From positions 62,001-126,000 of the forward strand of contig NZ_JXTG01000002.1 in NCBI RefSeq assembly GCF_000833605.1: a DNA stretch of 64,000 nt, given 5' to 3'. A model generated the notes under the pieces. The model did no database searches. It saw only the letters and a program-made list of their open reading frames with translations, and was not told where the DNA came from. Both the position numbers and the translations under genes were made by a program. This DNA comes from Anoxybacillus ayderensis. Lineage in GTDB: Bacteria; Bacillota; Bacilli; Bacillales; Anoxybacillaceae. Position 1 is the stretch's first letter, and each line of letters begins with the position of its first letter. Shown in pieces: positions 20,372-30,942 of this stretch.

Positions 20372-22996
20372 ATGTTACCGCCAAAATATGACCACCGTGC
20401 TGTCGAGGCAAATCGTTATGAATGGTGGTTAAAAGGAAAGTTTTTTGAGGCAACAAGCGATGAGAAGAAAAAGCCATTTACGATCGTCATTCCACCGCCA
20501 AATGTGACAGGAAAGCTTCATTTAGGACATGCGTGGGATACGACGTTACAAGACATTATTACACGGATGAAGCGCATGCAAGGGTACGACGTCTTATGGC
20601 TTCCGGGCATGGATCATGCGGGAATTGCGACGCAAGCGAAAGTAGAAGAAAAGCTTCGTCACGAAGGAAAAACACGCTACGATTTAGGGCGTGAACGATT
20701 TGTGGAAGAAACATGGAAGTGGAAAGAAGAATATGCGGGACATATTCGTTCTCAATGGGCGAAGCTCGGTCTTGGGCTCGATTATACGCGCGAGCGCTTC
20801 ACGCTTGATGAAGGGTTATCAAAAGCAGTGCGGGAAGTATTCGTTTCGTTATATAAAAAAGGGCTCATTTACCGCGGCGAATATATTATTAACTGGGATC
20901 CGGTGACGAAAACAGCGCTATCGGACATTGAAGTAGTATACAAAGATGTGCAAGGTGCGCTATACCATATGCGTTATCCGCTTGCGGACGGTTCTGGCTA
21001 TATTGAAGTGGCAACGACGCGTCCGGAAACGATGCTTGGCGATACAGCAGTTGCGGTTCATCCAGAAGATGAGCGTTACAAACACCTTATTGGAAAAACA
21101 GTCATTTTACCGATCGTTGGTCGTGAAATTCCGATTGTCGGCGATGAATACGTCGATATGTCGTTCGGTTCAGGGGCGGTCAAAATTACGCCAGCACACG
21201 ATCCAAACGACTTTGAAATCGGCAACCGTCACAACTTGCCGCGCATTCTTGTGATGAACGAAGACGGTACAATGAACGACAACGCCCTTCAATATAAGGG
21301 ACTTGATCGTTTCGAATGCCGAAAACAAATCGTGAAAGATTTACAAGAACAAGGCGTGCTATTTAAAATCGAAGAACATATGCATGCAGTCGGTCATAGT
21401 GAGCGTAGCGGTGCAGTCGTTGAACCGTATTTATCGACGCAATGGTTTGTGAAAATGAAGCCGCTCGCTGAAGCTGCCATTGAACTACAAAAAACAGAAG
21501 GAAAAGTAAATTTCGTTCCGGAACGATTTGAAAAAACGTATTTACATTGGATGGAAAGTATTCGTGACTGGTGCATTTCCCGTCAGCTTTGGTGGGGACA
21601 TCGCATTCCAGCATGGTACCATAAAGAAACGGGCGAAGTGTATGTAGATCATGAGCCACCAGCAGATATCGAAAATTGGGAGCAAGATCCAGATGTATTA
21701 GATACATGGTTCAGCTCTGCGCTTTGGCCGTTTTCGACGATGGGTTGGCCAGATGAAACATCGGCAGATTACAATCGCTATTACCCAACAGATGTGCTCG
21801 TGACAGGCTATGACATTATTTTCTTCTGGGTATCGCGCATGATTTTCCAAGCGTTAGAGTTTACTGGAAAACGTCCATTTAAAGATGTGCTTATTCACGG
21901 ATTAGTGCGCGATGCGCAAGGACGGAAAATGAGTAAATCGCTTGGCAATGGCGTCGATCCGATGGATGTCATCGATCGGTACGGTGCGGATTCGCTTCGC
22001 TATTTCTTAGCGACAGGAAGCGCGCCGGGTCAAGATTTGCGCTTTAGCACAGAAAAAGTTGAAGCGACATGGAACTTTGTCAATAAAATTTGGAATGCGT
22101 CTCGTTTTGCGCTTATGAACATGGAAGGATTCACGTATGATGACATCGACTTAAACGGTGAAAAAACGGTTGCAGATCATTGGATTTTAACGCGCTTAAA
22201 TGAAACGATCGAAACGGTGACAAAACTTGCAGATAAATACGAGTTTGGCGAAGTCGGTCGCGTGTTATATAACTTCATTTGGGATGATTTATGCGATTGG
22301 TATATTGAGATGGCGAAGTTACCGTTATACGGTGAAGATGAACAAGCGAAAAAGACGACGCGCTCGGTGCTTGCTTATGTGCTTGATCAAACGATGCGCC
22401 TCCTTCATCCGTTTATGCCGTTTGTAACGGAAGAAATTTGGCAACAGCTTCCGCATAAAGGAGAGTCGATTACAGTTGCTCCGTGGCCGCAAGTTCGTCC
22501 TGAACTAAGCAATCATGAAGCTGCTGAGCAAATGCGTTTGCTTGTTGATATTATTCGCGCGGTGCGTAACATTCGCGCTGAAGTAAATACTCCATTAAGC
22601 AAGCCAATTACGTTACACATTAAAGCGAAAGATGAGCACATTGCAACAACGCTTGAGAAAAACCGCTCATATATTGAGCGTTTCTGCAATCCGAGTGAAC
22701 TTGTGATTGGCACAGCGATTCCAACTGTTGAAAAAGCGATGACAGCTGTTGTGACAGGTGCGGAACTAAGCTTGCCGCTTGAAGGATTAATTAATATTGA
22801 AGAAGAAGTGAAACGCCTCGAAAAAGAGTTACAAAAACTCGATCAAGAAGTCGAGCGTGTGCAAAAGAAATTAAGCAATGAAGGATTTTTAGCGAAAGCG
22901 CCAGCGCACGTCGTCGAAGAGGAGCGGAAAAAAGAGCGCGACTATATAGAAAAACGTGAAGCTGTTCGCGCCCGTCTTGCACAATTAAAGCAATAG
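20372..22996 (+). CDS. valS: Valyl-tRNA synthetase
   Basis: ValS (874 residues from this start) is a class I synthetase that charges tRNA-Val. The HIGH motif is [14 protein letters not shown] near residue 45 and the KMSKS motif is [10 protein letters not shown] near residue 520. The editing domain ([17 protein letters not shown]) is near residue 220 and a C-terminal coiled coil of about 70 residues ([17 protein letters not shown]) ends the protein. ATG 20372 has GAAGGAGGG eight bases upstream; an in-frame GTG at 20354 lies in the leader and is less likely. Expression is controlled by the T-box. Confidence 0.98.
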   Translation: MLPPKYDHRAVEANRYEWWLKGKFFEATSDEKKKPFTIVIPPPNVTGKLHLGHAWDTTLQDIITRMKRMQGYDVLWLPGMDHAGIATQAKVEEKLRHEGKTRYDLGRERFVEETWKWKEEYAGHIRSQWAKLGLGLDYTRERFTLDEGLSKAVREVFVSLYKKGLIYRGEYIINWDPVTKTALSDIEVVYKDVQGALYHMRYPLADGSGYIEVATTRPETMLGDTAVAVHPEDERYKHLIGKTVILPIVGREIPIVGDEYVDMSFGSGAVKITPAHDPNDFEIGNRHNLPRILVMNEDGTMNDNALQYKGLDRFECRKQIVKDLQEQGVLFKIEEHMHAVGHSERSGAVVEPYLSTQWFVKMKPLAEAAIELQKTEGKVNFVPERFEKTYLHWMESIRDWCISRQLWWGHRIPAWYHKETGEVYVDHEPPADIENWEQDPDVLDTWFSSALWPFSTMGWPDETSADYNRYYPTDVLVTGYDIIFFWVSRMIFQALEFTGKRPFKDVLIHGLVRDAQGRKMSKSLGNGVDPMDVIDRYGADSLRYFLATGSAPGQDLRFSTEKVEATWNFVNKIWNASRFALMNMEGFTYDDIDLNGEKTVADHWILTRLNETIETVTKLADKYEFGEVGRVLYNFIWDDLCDWYIEMAKLPLYGEDEQAKKTTRSVLAYVLDQTMRLLHPFMPFVTEEIWQQLPHKGESITVAPWPQVRPELSNHEAAEQMRLLVDIIRAVRNIRAEVNTPLSKPITLHIKAKDEHIATTLEKNRSYIERFCNPSELVIGTAIPTVEKAMTAVVTGAELSLPLEGLINIEEEVKRLEKELQKLDQEVERVQKKLSNEGFLAKAPAHVVEEERKKERDYIEKREAVRARLAQLKQ

Positions 22997-23005
22997 TTTT
23001 ATGAT

Positions 23006-23038
23006 GAAGACGAATCCACTTTGGGTTCGTCTTTCATT
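23006..23038 (+). terminator. Probable terminator after valS
   Basis: AAGACGAATCC / GGGTTCGTCTT forms an 11-base stem (one wobble) with a five-base loop. The T-run is interrupted (TTTCATTTT), so read-through into folC is possible. Confidence 0.65.
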
Positions 23039-23058
23039 TTGCACAGGAGGGATTTTTG

Positions 23059-24363
23059 ATGGTTCGCACATGTAAAGAAGCAGTCGATTGGATTCATAGT
23101 CGTTTATCATTCGGCGTAAAGCCGGGATTGAAACGAATGGAATGGATGATGGAAAAACTCGGTCATCCACAACGCCGCATAAAAGCAATTCATGTTGGTG
23201 GAACGAATGGAAAAGGTTCAACCGTTTGTTTTTTACGTCATATATTACAAGAAGCAGGGTATCGTGTCGGAACATTTACATCGCCTTATGTTGAACAATT
23301 TAATGAACGGATTAGCATCAATGGGCAACCGATTTGTGACGTTGATTTAATGAAACTCGTCCAAGTCATTCAACCTTTGGCAGAAGAATTAGAACAGACG
23401 GAATTAGGTGGTCCGACTGAATTTGAAGTCATTACGGCTATGGCGCTTTATTACTTTGGAAAAATGAACGTACAAGACGTCGTCATTTTTGAAGTAGGAC
23501 TTGGTGGTCGCTTAGATTCGACGAACGTCATTTATCCGCTCTTATCGGTGATTACAAATGTCGGTTACGATCATATACATATATTAGGGAATACACTTGA
23601 ACAAATCGCATTTGAAAAAGCGGGAATTATAAAAGCAGGGATCCCTGTTGTAACTGCGATCGACCAGCCTGAAGCTGTACGGGTCGTAGAGGAAAAAGCA
23701 GTATCTGTACGTTCGAAAGTATATGCGCTCGGTCGCGATTTTACCGTTTTCGCTCATGAACCGACGAGCGATGGGGAACGTTTTTCATTACAAACACCGT
23801 TTACGACATATCATGATGTCACGACGGCGATGTTTGGCGGGCATCAAGTGAAAAACGCAGCACTTGCGCTAATGGCGGCTGATTATTTACGCACGTATTA
23901 TTCGTTTTTGATTGAGCGAGAACATATGTATAACGGCGTTCGGAAAGCCGAGTGGCTTGGACGATTTGAAAAGATGAACGATCGCCCACTTATTATTATT
24001 GATGGGGCGCATAACGAAGAAGGAATCGATAGCCTCGTGGCGACAATGAACGCTCATTATCCGAACCATCGTGTGCATGTCCTTTTTACAGCGTTAGGGG
24101 ATAAACCAGTCACAGCGATGATTCGAAAACTAGAAACGATTGCACATACGCTGACGTTTACAACATTTGATTTTCCACGCGCTCTTTCCGCTGAACAACT
24201 AGCGGAACAAGCGACACATCCAAACGTTCAATGCACGAACGATTGGAAGCAATGGCTAAAAGAAAAACGAAAACAAGCGGGAAAAGACGACATCATTTTA
24301 ATTACAGGTTCGCTTTATTTCATCTCAAACGTACGAAATTTTATAAAAAATAAATATAAATAA
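23059..24363 (+). CDS. folC: Folylpolyglutamate synthase / dihydrofolate synthase
   Basis: FolC (434 residues) adds glutamate to folates and, in bacteria, usually also makes dihydrofolate from dihydropteroate. The P-loop HVGGTNGKGSTVCFLR lies near residue 48. The motifs VGLGGRLDSTNV and IIDGAHNEEGIDSL are family signatures. ATG 23059 has ACAGGAGGGAT upstream and lies one codon after an in-frame TTG. In B. subtilis folC is followed by comC and spoIIB; here it marks the left border of the large pilus insert. Confidence 0.97.
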   Translation: MVRTCKEAVDWIHSRLSFGVKPGLKRMEWMMEKLGHPQRRIKAIHVGGTNGKGSTVCFLRHILQEAGYRVGTFTSPYVEQFNERISINGQPICDVDLMKLVQVIQPLAEELEQTELGGPTEFEVITAMALYYFGKMNVQDVVIFEVGLGGRLDSTNVIYPLLSVITNVGYDHIHILGNTLEQIAFEKAGIIKAGIPVVTAIDQPEAVRVVEEKAVSVRSKVYALGRDFTVFAHEPTSDGERFSLQTPFTTYHDVTTAMFGGHQVKNAALALMAADYLRTYYSFLIEREHMYNGVRKAEWLGRFEKMNDRPLIIIDGAHNEEGIDSLVATMNAHYPNHRVHVLFTALGDKPVTAMIRKLETIAHTLTFTTFDFPRALSAEQLAEQATHPNVQCTNDWKQWLKEKRKQAGKDDIILITGSLYFISNVRNFIKNKYK

Positions 24364-24421
24364 TGGCAAGATTACTGGTATAATAGATAAAAAATAGGAC
24401 TTTTGAAAGGGGGAGAGGTAG

Positions 24422-27400
24422 GTGAAAAGAGCTGTTTCGGTGTTTTTAACACTTCTTTTGCTTGTTCCATTGTTTATTCCTGCCATCACTGTGCGAGCTA
24501 CTGATAATATCACATACAATGTGCTCGAAATTGTTAGTCATGCCGATCAATTATCTTCGTCACCATTGAAAAAAGAACTAGGAAGTACGTCGAATATAAA
24601 CGTGACGACGATGACGATGAAGCGCTTTGTCGCTTTGCGGGACGAATTAGACGGGAAATATGATGCGATCGTTATTTCGAGTGGAGATTATAATCCGACG
24701 AAGCTTGGAATGACAAGTAATAGCAATAGAAGTGCATCTCATAATACAACGAATATTTTAAATGACATTACAGATTTAAAAGCTGGGCAAATAAAAACAT
24801 TTTATATTGATAAAGGGTTACCTGTTTTTCTTCATGACAGTAGTGTGAAAAAATATCCAACAAGTAAACTGTATAGTTACTCTCAATCAAATGCATGGAA
24901 GACAAAGCAAAATGTTATTTTCTTTACAACGAATACGAACATAAAAAACTATTTTGCGACAAATGGTATGAAACGTCCTCATTTCGTGTTAGCAAATGCT
25001 CCATCTTCTACACAAACGTATAAAAAAGGGGACACATTGTCGTTCGTATACCAAATCACCAATTATACGCAATTTCAAAATAAATTGCTAACTGTAAACT
25101 TATATATTGATTCTGATTTTAACGACAAATATACAAGTGAAGAAATTGTCGCGTCTAAACAAGTACAAGGCGCAACAGGAACGATTTCATACACGCTTCC
25201 AGCAGGATATTCAGGTCCGCGTTATTGGAAAGTAGAAATTGTTGATGAAACAAGTGCATTAAAAGATTATGAAAAAGGGTTTGTGAAGTTTCAAGATGTT
25301 GTCGCAAATATTAAAGTATTACAAATTCGTAAAGGGAACGATGCGAGTTCGTTATTGAATACGAAAAATATGAACCCGAGCTTTTTAAGTCGTACGAACG
25401 AATATAATATTAGTATTGATGTAACAACATTAGAGAATTTCCAGAGAAGCAAAACGTACGAACCGAATTACTCACACGAAGTCATTAATGGAAAATATGA
25501 TATGATTATTTTCGGGTTTGCCGATTGTTATAACGGATGTGGCTCCATTATTCAGCTAAATCCAAATACAGTCCAGTCCGTTAAAAACTTTATCCAATCC
25601 GGTCAAAGCGTTATGTTTACACACGATGTCATGTTCGGATCGAATAACGTATGGGTCAATGAATTCGGTCCAATCGTTCAACAAATTCAACCACAAACGG
25701 ACTTAGGAAACGGTGCACCGAATGCATCAACAAAGACAAAACAAGTGAATAGTGGTTTAATGACAAATTACCCATATACATTAGGTGACAGCATTACCAT
25801 TGCCACAACGCACAACCAATATTATACGCTTAACTTAGAAAATGAAGCAGTAATCCCGTGGTATAATATTGATGGGTCTCCGCGAGACGTATATGATAGC
25901 TGGAACCACTACTATACGTATTCAAACGGAAACGTCACATATTCGGGAACGGGACATGTAGGAACAACGTCAGCCTTTCCAGAAGAAGAACAAAAACTAT
26001 TCGTCAATACGATGTATCGTGCGTTTTTCGGTTCGAACCATGCACCGCAGTTGACAGTCATCACACCGAAAGAAAACGAAAAAATTCCGAGCAACCAGCC
26101 GATTGAGCTATCGTATAAAGTGGAAGATTTAGATTTAGTTGACCGAACGTTTTCCACGAAAGTATGGTTAAACGGTCGAGAAGTGTATGCCCAAAACAAT
26201 GTGCCAAACGGCACGACGATCATTCAATCCATTCCGCACAATATGCCAAACGGTGGGACAGCGACGATTAAAATTGAAGCAACAGATGCGCGCGGAGCAA
26301 AAGTAACAAAAGAATTTCAAGTGATCATTGAAAAAGTATCGGCAAATATCGAAGTTAGTCGAACGATTTCAAAAACGCTCACACCTGTTAACGAACCGAT
26401 CGCGATGCAATATACGTTAACACCAAAACCGTTATCTTTATTAACGAATACGTTGTTAAACGTAACGAACGTCGCGTTTGAAGAAAAATTGCCAGCAGGC
26501 ATCGAAGTTGTTTCAATGCCAAACGGATTTACAAAGCAAGGAACGTTGACAGAAGGCTATACAATTAAAGGAACGTTGCCTGATATTTCGTTTGTTAAGT
26601 CAGGAACAACGTATATTGCTGAACCGCAAACGTTTACGATTCAAGTGAAACCGACGGCGAAAGGAACGTTTTCGCTCTCACAAGCTAAACTGACATACAA
26701 AGATATAAATACGCAAGTCGTCAATTTATCGTTTAATGCCGTATCTTTCGTTTCTGATTACAAAGTGACAGATGCAACGCTGCCAAGCACAATTTTTGTG
26801 AACCGTGGTGTGCCGAAAAATGCGCGGCTATTGTTAAACGTCTTGCCGCAAGAAGCGACAATTGCATCAGTAGAATGGAGCGAAAATAGTAATGGGCAAG
26901 TCATTTCGATTGACCAAAACGGCGTCATTACCGCAATACAAGAAGGAACAGCACAAGTGACAGCAAAAGTAAAAGATATGTTCGGTAACGTCAAAACAGC
27001 GACAATGACGGTCATTGTACGCATTCCAGTCGATTCGATAACAATTCAAAACTTTACTGTTTATGTCGGTGAAACGATTCCGATTCCAATAACCGTATCA
27101 CCTGTGGATGCGAAAAAAGCGGTATCTTATTCACTAGGAAATAGCTTGTATGCTGAAGTGAATGGGGCAAACGGAACGATTACAGGATTAAAAGAAGGGG
27201 TAACGACGTTAACTGTTCAGGCGTTCAATAGAAATGATGAACTCATTGAAAAAACGGTGACCGTCACAATTCAGTCGATTCCGGTAACTGCCGTTGTCGT
27301 CTCACCAACCATTGTAAATATGAACATTGGTGAAACGGTTACGCTCACCGCAACGGTTGCGCCAAATAATGCGACGTATAAAACAATTGAATGGCGCTCT

Positions 27401-27844
27401 TCCAATCCGAATATCGCTTCTGTCGATGAAAACGGTCGCGTCACAGGACTAAGCACAGGACAAGTGACAATGAAAGCGCAAGCACACAACGGTGTGATCG
27501 GAACAGCAATCGTTCACGTTGGTTCGCCGTTGACAGGTATTTCCCTTCCATCGACGTTACTTGTCCAAAAAGGAAAAACGATCAATGTATTGCCATACAT
27601 TGCACCGATTCCAGCTAATGCGACGACAAAAATTGTAAGCCGTTCATTTACTGTCGAAAATAGTTACTATGCCGTTGTCGATCAAAACGGGGAAGTCACT
27701 GCGAAACGTCTCGGTGAAACACCACTGACGGTGAAACTCGTTGATGAAACAGGAAAAACGTGGACGGCATCAACAGTCATTCGCATTGTTGAACAAGCGA
27801 CAGATCCAACGAAAGGCGGAAATAAAAACGGCTGGCTGTACTAA
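24422..27844 (+). CDS. Large secreted protein with DUF5057-like N-terminal region and four bacterial Ig-like (Big2) domains
   Basis: A 1140-residue exported protein. Residues 1-27 are a signal peptide (KRAVSVFLTLLLLVPLFIPA, cleaved after VRA). Residues about 30-540 resemble the DUF5057 family, with a repeated layout 'VLEIVSHAD', 'YDAIVISSGD' and 'YDMIIFGFADCYNGCG'. Residues 540-640 look like a cadherin/Ig-type fold (TVITPKENEKIPSNQPIEL). Residues 778-1125 are four Big2 domains, each with the pattern VDxNGxVTGxxxGxxT. No cell-wall sorting motif or membrane anchor is visible at the C-terminus, so it is either released or held by other means. The start is GTG 24422 after GGGGGAGAGG. Its place beside pilus genes suggests a surface or adhesion role, which is an inference. 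Confidence 0.85.
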   Translation: MKRAVSVFLTLLLLVPLFIPAITVRATDNITYNVLEIVSHADQLSSSPLKKELGSTSNINVTTMTMKRFVALRDELDGKYDAIVISSGDYNPTKLGMTSNSNRSASHNTTNILNDITDLKAGQIKTFYIDKGLPVFLHDSSVKKYPTSKLYSYSQSNAWKTKQNVIFFTTNTNIKNYFATNGMKRPHFVLANAPSSTQTYKKGDTLSFVYQITNYTQFQNKLLTVNLYIDSDFNDKYTSEEIVASKQVQGATGTISYTLPAGYSGPRYWKVEIVDETSALKDYEKGFVKFQDVVANIKVLQIRKGNDASSLLNTKNMNPSFLSRTNEYNISIDVTTLENFQRSKTYEPNYSHEVINGKYDMIIFGFADCYNGCGSIIQLNPNTVQSVKNFIQSGQSVMFTHDVMFGSNNVWVNEFGPIVQQIQPQTDLGNGAPNASTKTKQVNSGLMTNYPYTLGDSITIATTHNQYYTLNLENEAVIPWYNIDGSPRDVYDSWNHYYTYSNGNVTYSGTGHVGTTSAFPEEEQKLFVNTMYRAFFGSNHAPQLTVITPKENEKIPSNQPIELSYKVEDLDLVDRTFSTKVWLNGREVYAQNNVPNGTTIIQSIPHNMPNGGTATIKIEATDARGAKVTKEFQVIIEKVSANIEVSRTISKTLTPVNEPIAMQYTLTPKPLSLLTNTLLNVTNVAFEEKLPAGIEVVSMPNGFTKQGTLTEGYTIKGTLPDISFVKSGTTYIAEPQTFTIQVKPTAKGTFSLSQAKLTYKDINTQVVNLSFNAVSFVSDYKVTDATLPSTIFVNRGVPKNARLLLNVLPQEATIASVEWSENSNGQVISIDQNGVITAIQEGTAQVTAKVKDMFGNVKTATMTVIVRIPVDSITIQNFTVYVGETIPIPITVSPVDAKKAVSYSLGNSLYAEVNGANGTITGLKEGVTTLTVQAFNRNDELIEKTVTVTIQSIPVTAVVVSPTIVNMNIGETVTLTATVAPNNATYKTIEWRSSNPNIASVDENGRVTGLSTGQVTMKAQAHNGVIGTAIVHVGSPLTGISLPSTLLVQKGKTINVLPYIAPIPANATTKIVSRSFTVENSYYAVVDQNGEVTAKRLGETPLTVKLVDETGKTWTASTVIRIVEQATDPTKGGNKNGWLY

Positions 27845-27862
27845 TGAAGGATGTGAACACGT

Positions 27863-28711
27863 ATGAAAAAAGTGATGATGCTAGTTGTCATCATCAGCTT
27901 ATTAAGCGGATGCTTCCCGTCAAAAGAAGAAAGGCAACAAAAATTCATCAAAGCGATCGAGCAAGGAAACGTGGAAGCGGTTCGCGACTATATGAAACAA
28001 GAAAAAAACATTAACTTTCAAATGAACAATGAGACACCGCTTGATGTGGCGATGCGTAACGGTCAGCGTGAAATTGCGGTACAACTATTGAAAGCTGGAG
28101 GAAAGTCGGCTGTCATGCCGCTTCCTCCCCTTCATTTTGCACTTGCTTCTTCTTTGGCTCAAGGGGATGAAGAAAATATTGAAATTGTGAAACAAATGGT
28201 GAACGAACAGACGGTGCGTGAAAAAGATAAGGAAAACAATACCCCATTGCATATCGCTGCAGGGAGTGGAAATCTTTCTCTCGTTCAACTCGTTTGCCAA
28301 TACGATGTTGATGTCAATGCAAAAAATAAACAAGGTGAAACGCCATTATTGCTTGCTGTGCAGGCAGGGAATGTGGATGTTGTCCGCTTTTTATATGAAC
28401 GTGGAGCAAATGTGGAAATCGCCAATACATCTGGTGAAACGCCGTTATATAAAGCTGTTGAACGAAATTTTATTGACGTAGCAACATATTTATTAGGGAA
28501 AAAGGCAAATGTCAACGCAAAAACGAACATCGGAAAAACGCCATTAATGGTTGCAGCAGAATACGGATATGATGAGTTAGTAACGCTTTTACTTCGTTAC
28601 GGAGCCGATGTACACATAAAAGATCAGACGGGTAACACAGCGCTTTCTCTTGCGCAATATTGGAAACATGAAAACATAATCAAACAGCTAAAAGAAAAAG
28701 GAGCGAAGTAG
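27863..28711 (+). CDS. Lipoprotein with ankyrin repeats
   Basis: A 282-residue predicted lipoprotein. The N-terminus MKKVMMLVVIISLLSGC has a lipobox with Cys17 as the lipidation site. The rest is about seven ankyrin repeats (DNETPLHIAAGSGNLSLVQ type; for example KQGETPLLLAVQAGNVDVVRFL and NIGKTPLMVAAEYGYDELVTLL). It follows the Big2 protein after 18 bases and has a ribosome binding site (AAGGATGTG), so the two are likely co-transcribed. Ankyrin repeats bind partner proteins, and the likely site is the outer face of the membrane. The partner is unknown. Confidence 0.9.
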   Translation: MKKVMMLVVIISLLSGCFPSKEERQQKFIKAIEQGNVEAVRDYMKQEKNINFQMNNETPLDVAMRNGQREIAVQLLKAGGKSAVMPLPPLHFALASSLAQGDEENIEIVKQMVNEQTVREKDKENNTPLHIAAGSGNLSLVQLVCQYDVDVNAKNKQGETPLLLAVQAGNVDVVRFLYERGANVEIANTSGETPLYKAVERNFIDVATYLLGKKANVNAKTNIGKTPLMVAAEYGYDELVTLLLRYGADVHIKDQTGNTALSLAQYWKHENIIKQLKEKGAK

Positions 28712-28720
28712 CTCCTTTTT
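28695..28720. terminator. Bidirectional terminator between convergent genes
   Basis: The perfect 10-base inverted repeat AAAAAGGAGC / GCTCCTTTTT has a six-base loop containing part of the ankyrin gene stop codon. Both strands have a T-run, and it separates the plus-strand lipoprotein gene from the minus-strand prepilin operon. Confidence 0.88.
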
Positions 28721-30364
28721 CTATTGTACTCGCAGTTCGTCAACGATGACGGCAAGCTGTTTGACAAGCGGTAAACCGAGACCGCGGTTAATAAATACAT
28801 CTTTATTATGTTTGACAACAAAGCGAGCATATTTTTTTTGTTCTTCTTCTGATGATATAGGCGCTTGAAACGAAAGATTCGTTCCACTATCGCTCGTTTC
28901 CCCGCGATACGTATTGATGATTAACCCGTTTTCATCTGTGTACGGAATGATTGAGCTATTCCCGCGCGCAAATAGCCCACCTTCGATATTTATATATGAC
29001 CCGACGGCATAAATGACTGCATTGCTATCTGTGTAGAAAAATCCTTTTAAATTTGGTGTGGTGAGTGAAAAATTGTTCGTAAATTCGTTCACGCGGGCGA
29101 TTTCGAGCTCTCCTTTTGTTAATAATACGACTTCTTTTCCGTTTAAGCCGCTAATCGTCGTATTGTAAATCGATGTATTTCCGTTGACGTAAACAGTAGA
29201 ATCGAACGCCACTTCCCCTGTAATCGTTAAGTTGCCGAGGACAATGATGTTTCCTGAAATTTGTAAAGGAGAATTTCCTGCGTTTTCTAATGTCAAGTCG
29301 CCGTTTACAATTAACCATTGGTTATCATTTAAAGTCAATGAAGAAATATCAAAATAAGGAATCGTACTCGTATCAAGAAAAATAGATTTTCCGCTTGCAA
29401 TTGCCCCTTCTAATGCGGTTGATAAATCGATAAGGTCATGAACGACAACAGTCACAAACGATGATTTTACTTGTTCTATAAGCTCTGATAATGGTAAAGA
29501 AATGAGATTTTGATATTGCGTTTGTTTACTTTGATCAAATGCATCAATACCAGCTGCTGAAAGCAGTTTATCTTTTAAAGTGAGATCAAAGTTCACATCA
29601 ATAAACTCCTCTTGTTCTTTTTGGACGCTCGGTCCTTGATATTGAAACGACAGGGAGCTAGATGAAAAATCGTTCATGTTTTTTGTAAATTCGTTTGATA
29701 TCGTGTAACAACTTTTTGCTCCGTTTCCGTGATCGCATGCATAGCGATTTCCTTCAACGAACAATATACTTTTTTCGCTTGTCGTCGGGAATGATGTTTG
29801 CACAGAATAAAGCGTTGAGTTGTAAATATAGTTAGCGACGTTTGTGATGTATATATTTTTCCCTGCATATATATTGCCATCAATATATGCCCCGCCATTT
29901 AATGTGACATTTTCACGGGAGCCAAGGGCATATTTTAAAAAGCTTGGCGCATTCGTAATAATTACTTCGCGTGTAACGACTTTTTTTCCGTAAGGGGCAT
30001 ATATGCGAAAGACGCGCGTAAATAATTGATTGCGCACAATTCCTTTCGCATCCGTTATATCTTCGATCGTGACGCCATGGCGGTTCATGAGCTCGTTCAA
30101 AAAACCTGCTTGTGCATTGCCTAAATCAAGATCAAGCTGCGCAGGGGTTGATAACGTTAACTGTTCGACTTTTACTTTCAGTTCAGCGATCGTTTCTTCT
30201 ACGTTTTTGACGGCATCGTGAAGCGATGTGACATCTTCTATACGCACTTGTGTAAATTTTGCTTGATATATGCTAACAGATAAAATCGTAAGCCCGATAA
30301 TAAAAAAGACAGTGACGGTTAGCATCACGAGCACAAGACTGTATCCTTTTTCGTTCACATCCAT
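28721..30364 (-). CDS. Large PilX-like pilus-associated protein with prepilin-like N-terminus
   Basis: A 547-residue protein. It begins MDVNEKGYSLVLVMLTVTVFF, that is, a short leader, a Gly, and a hydrophobic helix, like a prepilin, but the usual Glu at position +5 is absent. A coiled-coil stretch follows (residues 35-75). From about residue 140 there is a long region of short hydrophobic repeats (GNIYAGKNIYITN, GNIIVLGNLTITGEVAF, VNGNTSIYNTTISGL), like a beta-helix or polymer-forming surface protein. It is the last gene of a three-gene minus-strand operon. I infer a tip or adhesin-like minor pilin. ATG 30364 follows GGGGGGGATG. Confidence 0.75.
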   Translation of the reverse strand: MDVNEKGYSLVLVMLTVTVFFIIGLTILSVSIYQAKFTQVRIEDVTSLHDAVKNVEETIAELKVKVEQLTLSTPAQLDLDLGNAQAGFLNELMNRHGVTIEDITDAKGIVRNQLFTRVFRIYAPYGKKVVTREVIITNAPSFLKYALGSRENVTLNGGAYIDGNIYAGKNIYITNVANYIYNSTLYSVQTSFPTTSEKSILFVEGNRYACDHGNGAKSCYTISNEFTKNMNDFSSSSLSFQYQGPSVQKEQEEFIDVNFDLTLKDKLLSAAGIDAFDQSKQTQYQNLISLPLSELIEQVKSSFVTVVVHDLIDLSTALEGAIASGKSIFLDTSTIPYFDISSLTLNDNQWLIVNGDLTLENAGNSPLQISGNIIVLGNLTITGEVAFDSTVYVNGNTSIYNTTISGLNGKEVVLLTKGELEIARVNEFTNNFSLTTPNLKGFFYTDSNAVIYAVGSYINIEGGLFARGNSSIIPYTDENGLIINTYRGETSDSGTNLSFQAPISSEEEQKKYARFVVKHNKDVFINRGLGLPLVKQLAVIVDELRVQ

Positions 30365-30372
30365 CCCCCCCT

Positions 30373-30942
30373 TTAAAAACCGAATTGTGATTGTAACGTA
30401 AACGGTTCAATATATAATGGATCATCCGGATTTCGATGATCGTTGTCTTGAACAGATAAACGAATCGAAATGATGCCGCTTTTACATACGTTTTGTTGTT
30501 CTCGAATGCACGTATAAGTGAATGTAGATTGTTCAGGAATAATTCGTAAGTTAGGTGTCGTGATTTGTTTGCCGTTCATTTGTAACGTTTCGGTTGACGC
30601 GTCGATCATGATTTGTAGCGTCTCATTTCCTTTTTCCTTTTCTTCTACGAGCCCTGTATTTGTATCAATTTCTTTTTTTACTTGATTGACAAATGTAAGT
30701 GTGTAGTTATTTGACTCATCTTTTTTTAAACCGTCTGGCGCCAGCGTATAAAGCTCGTTAAAAATTGTAGTCATTAATATGTCCGCTTCGCTTCGTAGTT
30801 GATTTTCAATGCCGATGCGTTTATACGCCTTCGTTCCTGCTGTAAATACGCCGTATGCAGAAGCGGCAATGATCGATGTGATCGCTAGCCCAACAAGCAG
30901 TTCGATCAGCGTCAATCCTCGTTCATTAGCGAATACGTTCAT
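30373..30942 (-). CDS. Prepilin-like protein (PilW/ComGF-like minor pilin)
   Basis: A 189-residue prepilin. The type III signal is NERGLTLIELLVGLAITSI: cleavage would fall after Gly, with Glu at +5, followed by the hydrophobic assembly helix. Prepilin peptidase encoded at 40886-41635 is the likely processing enzyme. The remainder is a small, mainly beta-strand domain with two cysteines (FTYTCIREQQNVCKSG) that could form a disulfide. The 5' end overlaps the end of the upstream prepilin gene by 17 bases, so translation is coupled. PilW-like is an inference from size and order. Confidence 0.82.
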   Translation of the reverse strand: MNVFANERGLTLIELLVGLAITSIIAASAYGVFTAGTKAYKRIGIENQLRSEADILMTTIFNELYTLAPDGLKKDESNNYTLTFVNQVKKEIDTNTGLVEEKEKGNETLQIMIDASTETLQMNGKQITTPNLRIIPEQSTFTYTCIREQQNVCKSGIISIRLSVQDNDHRNPDDPLYIEPFTLQSQFGF

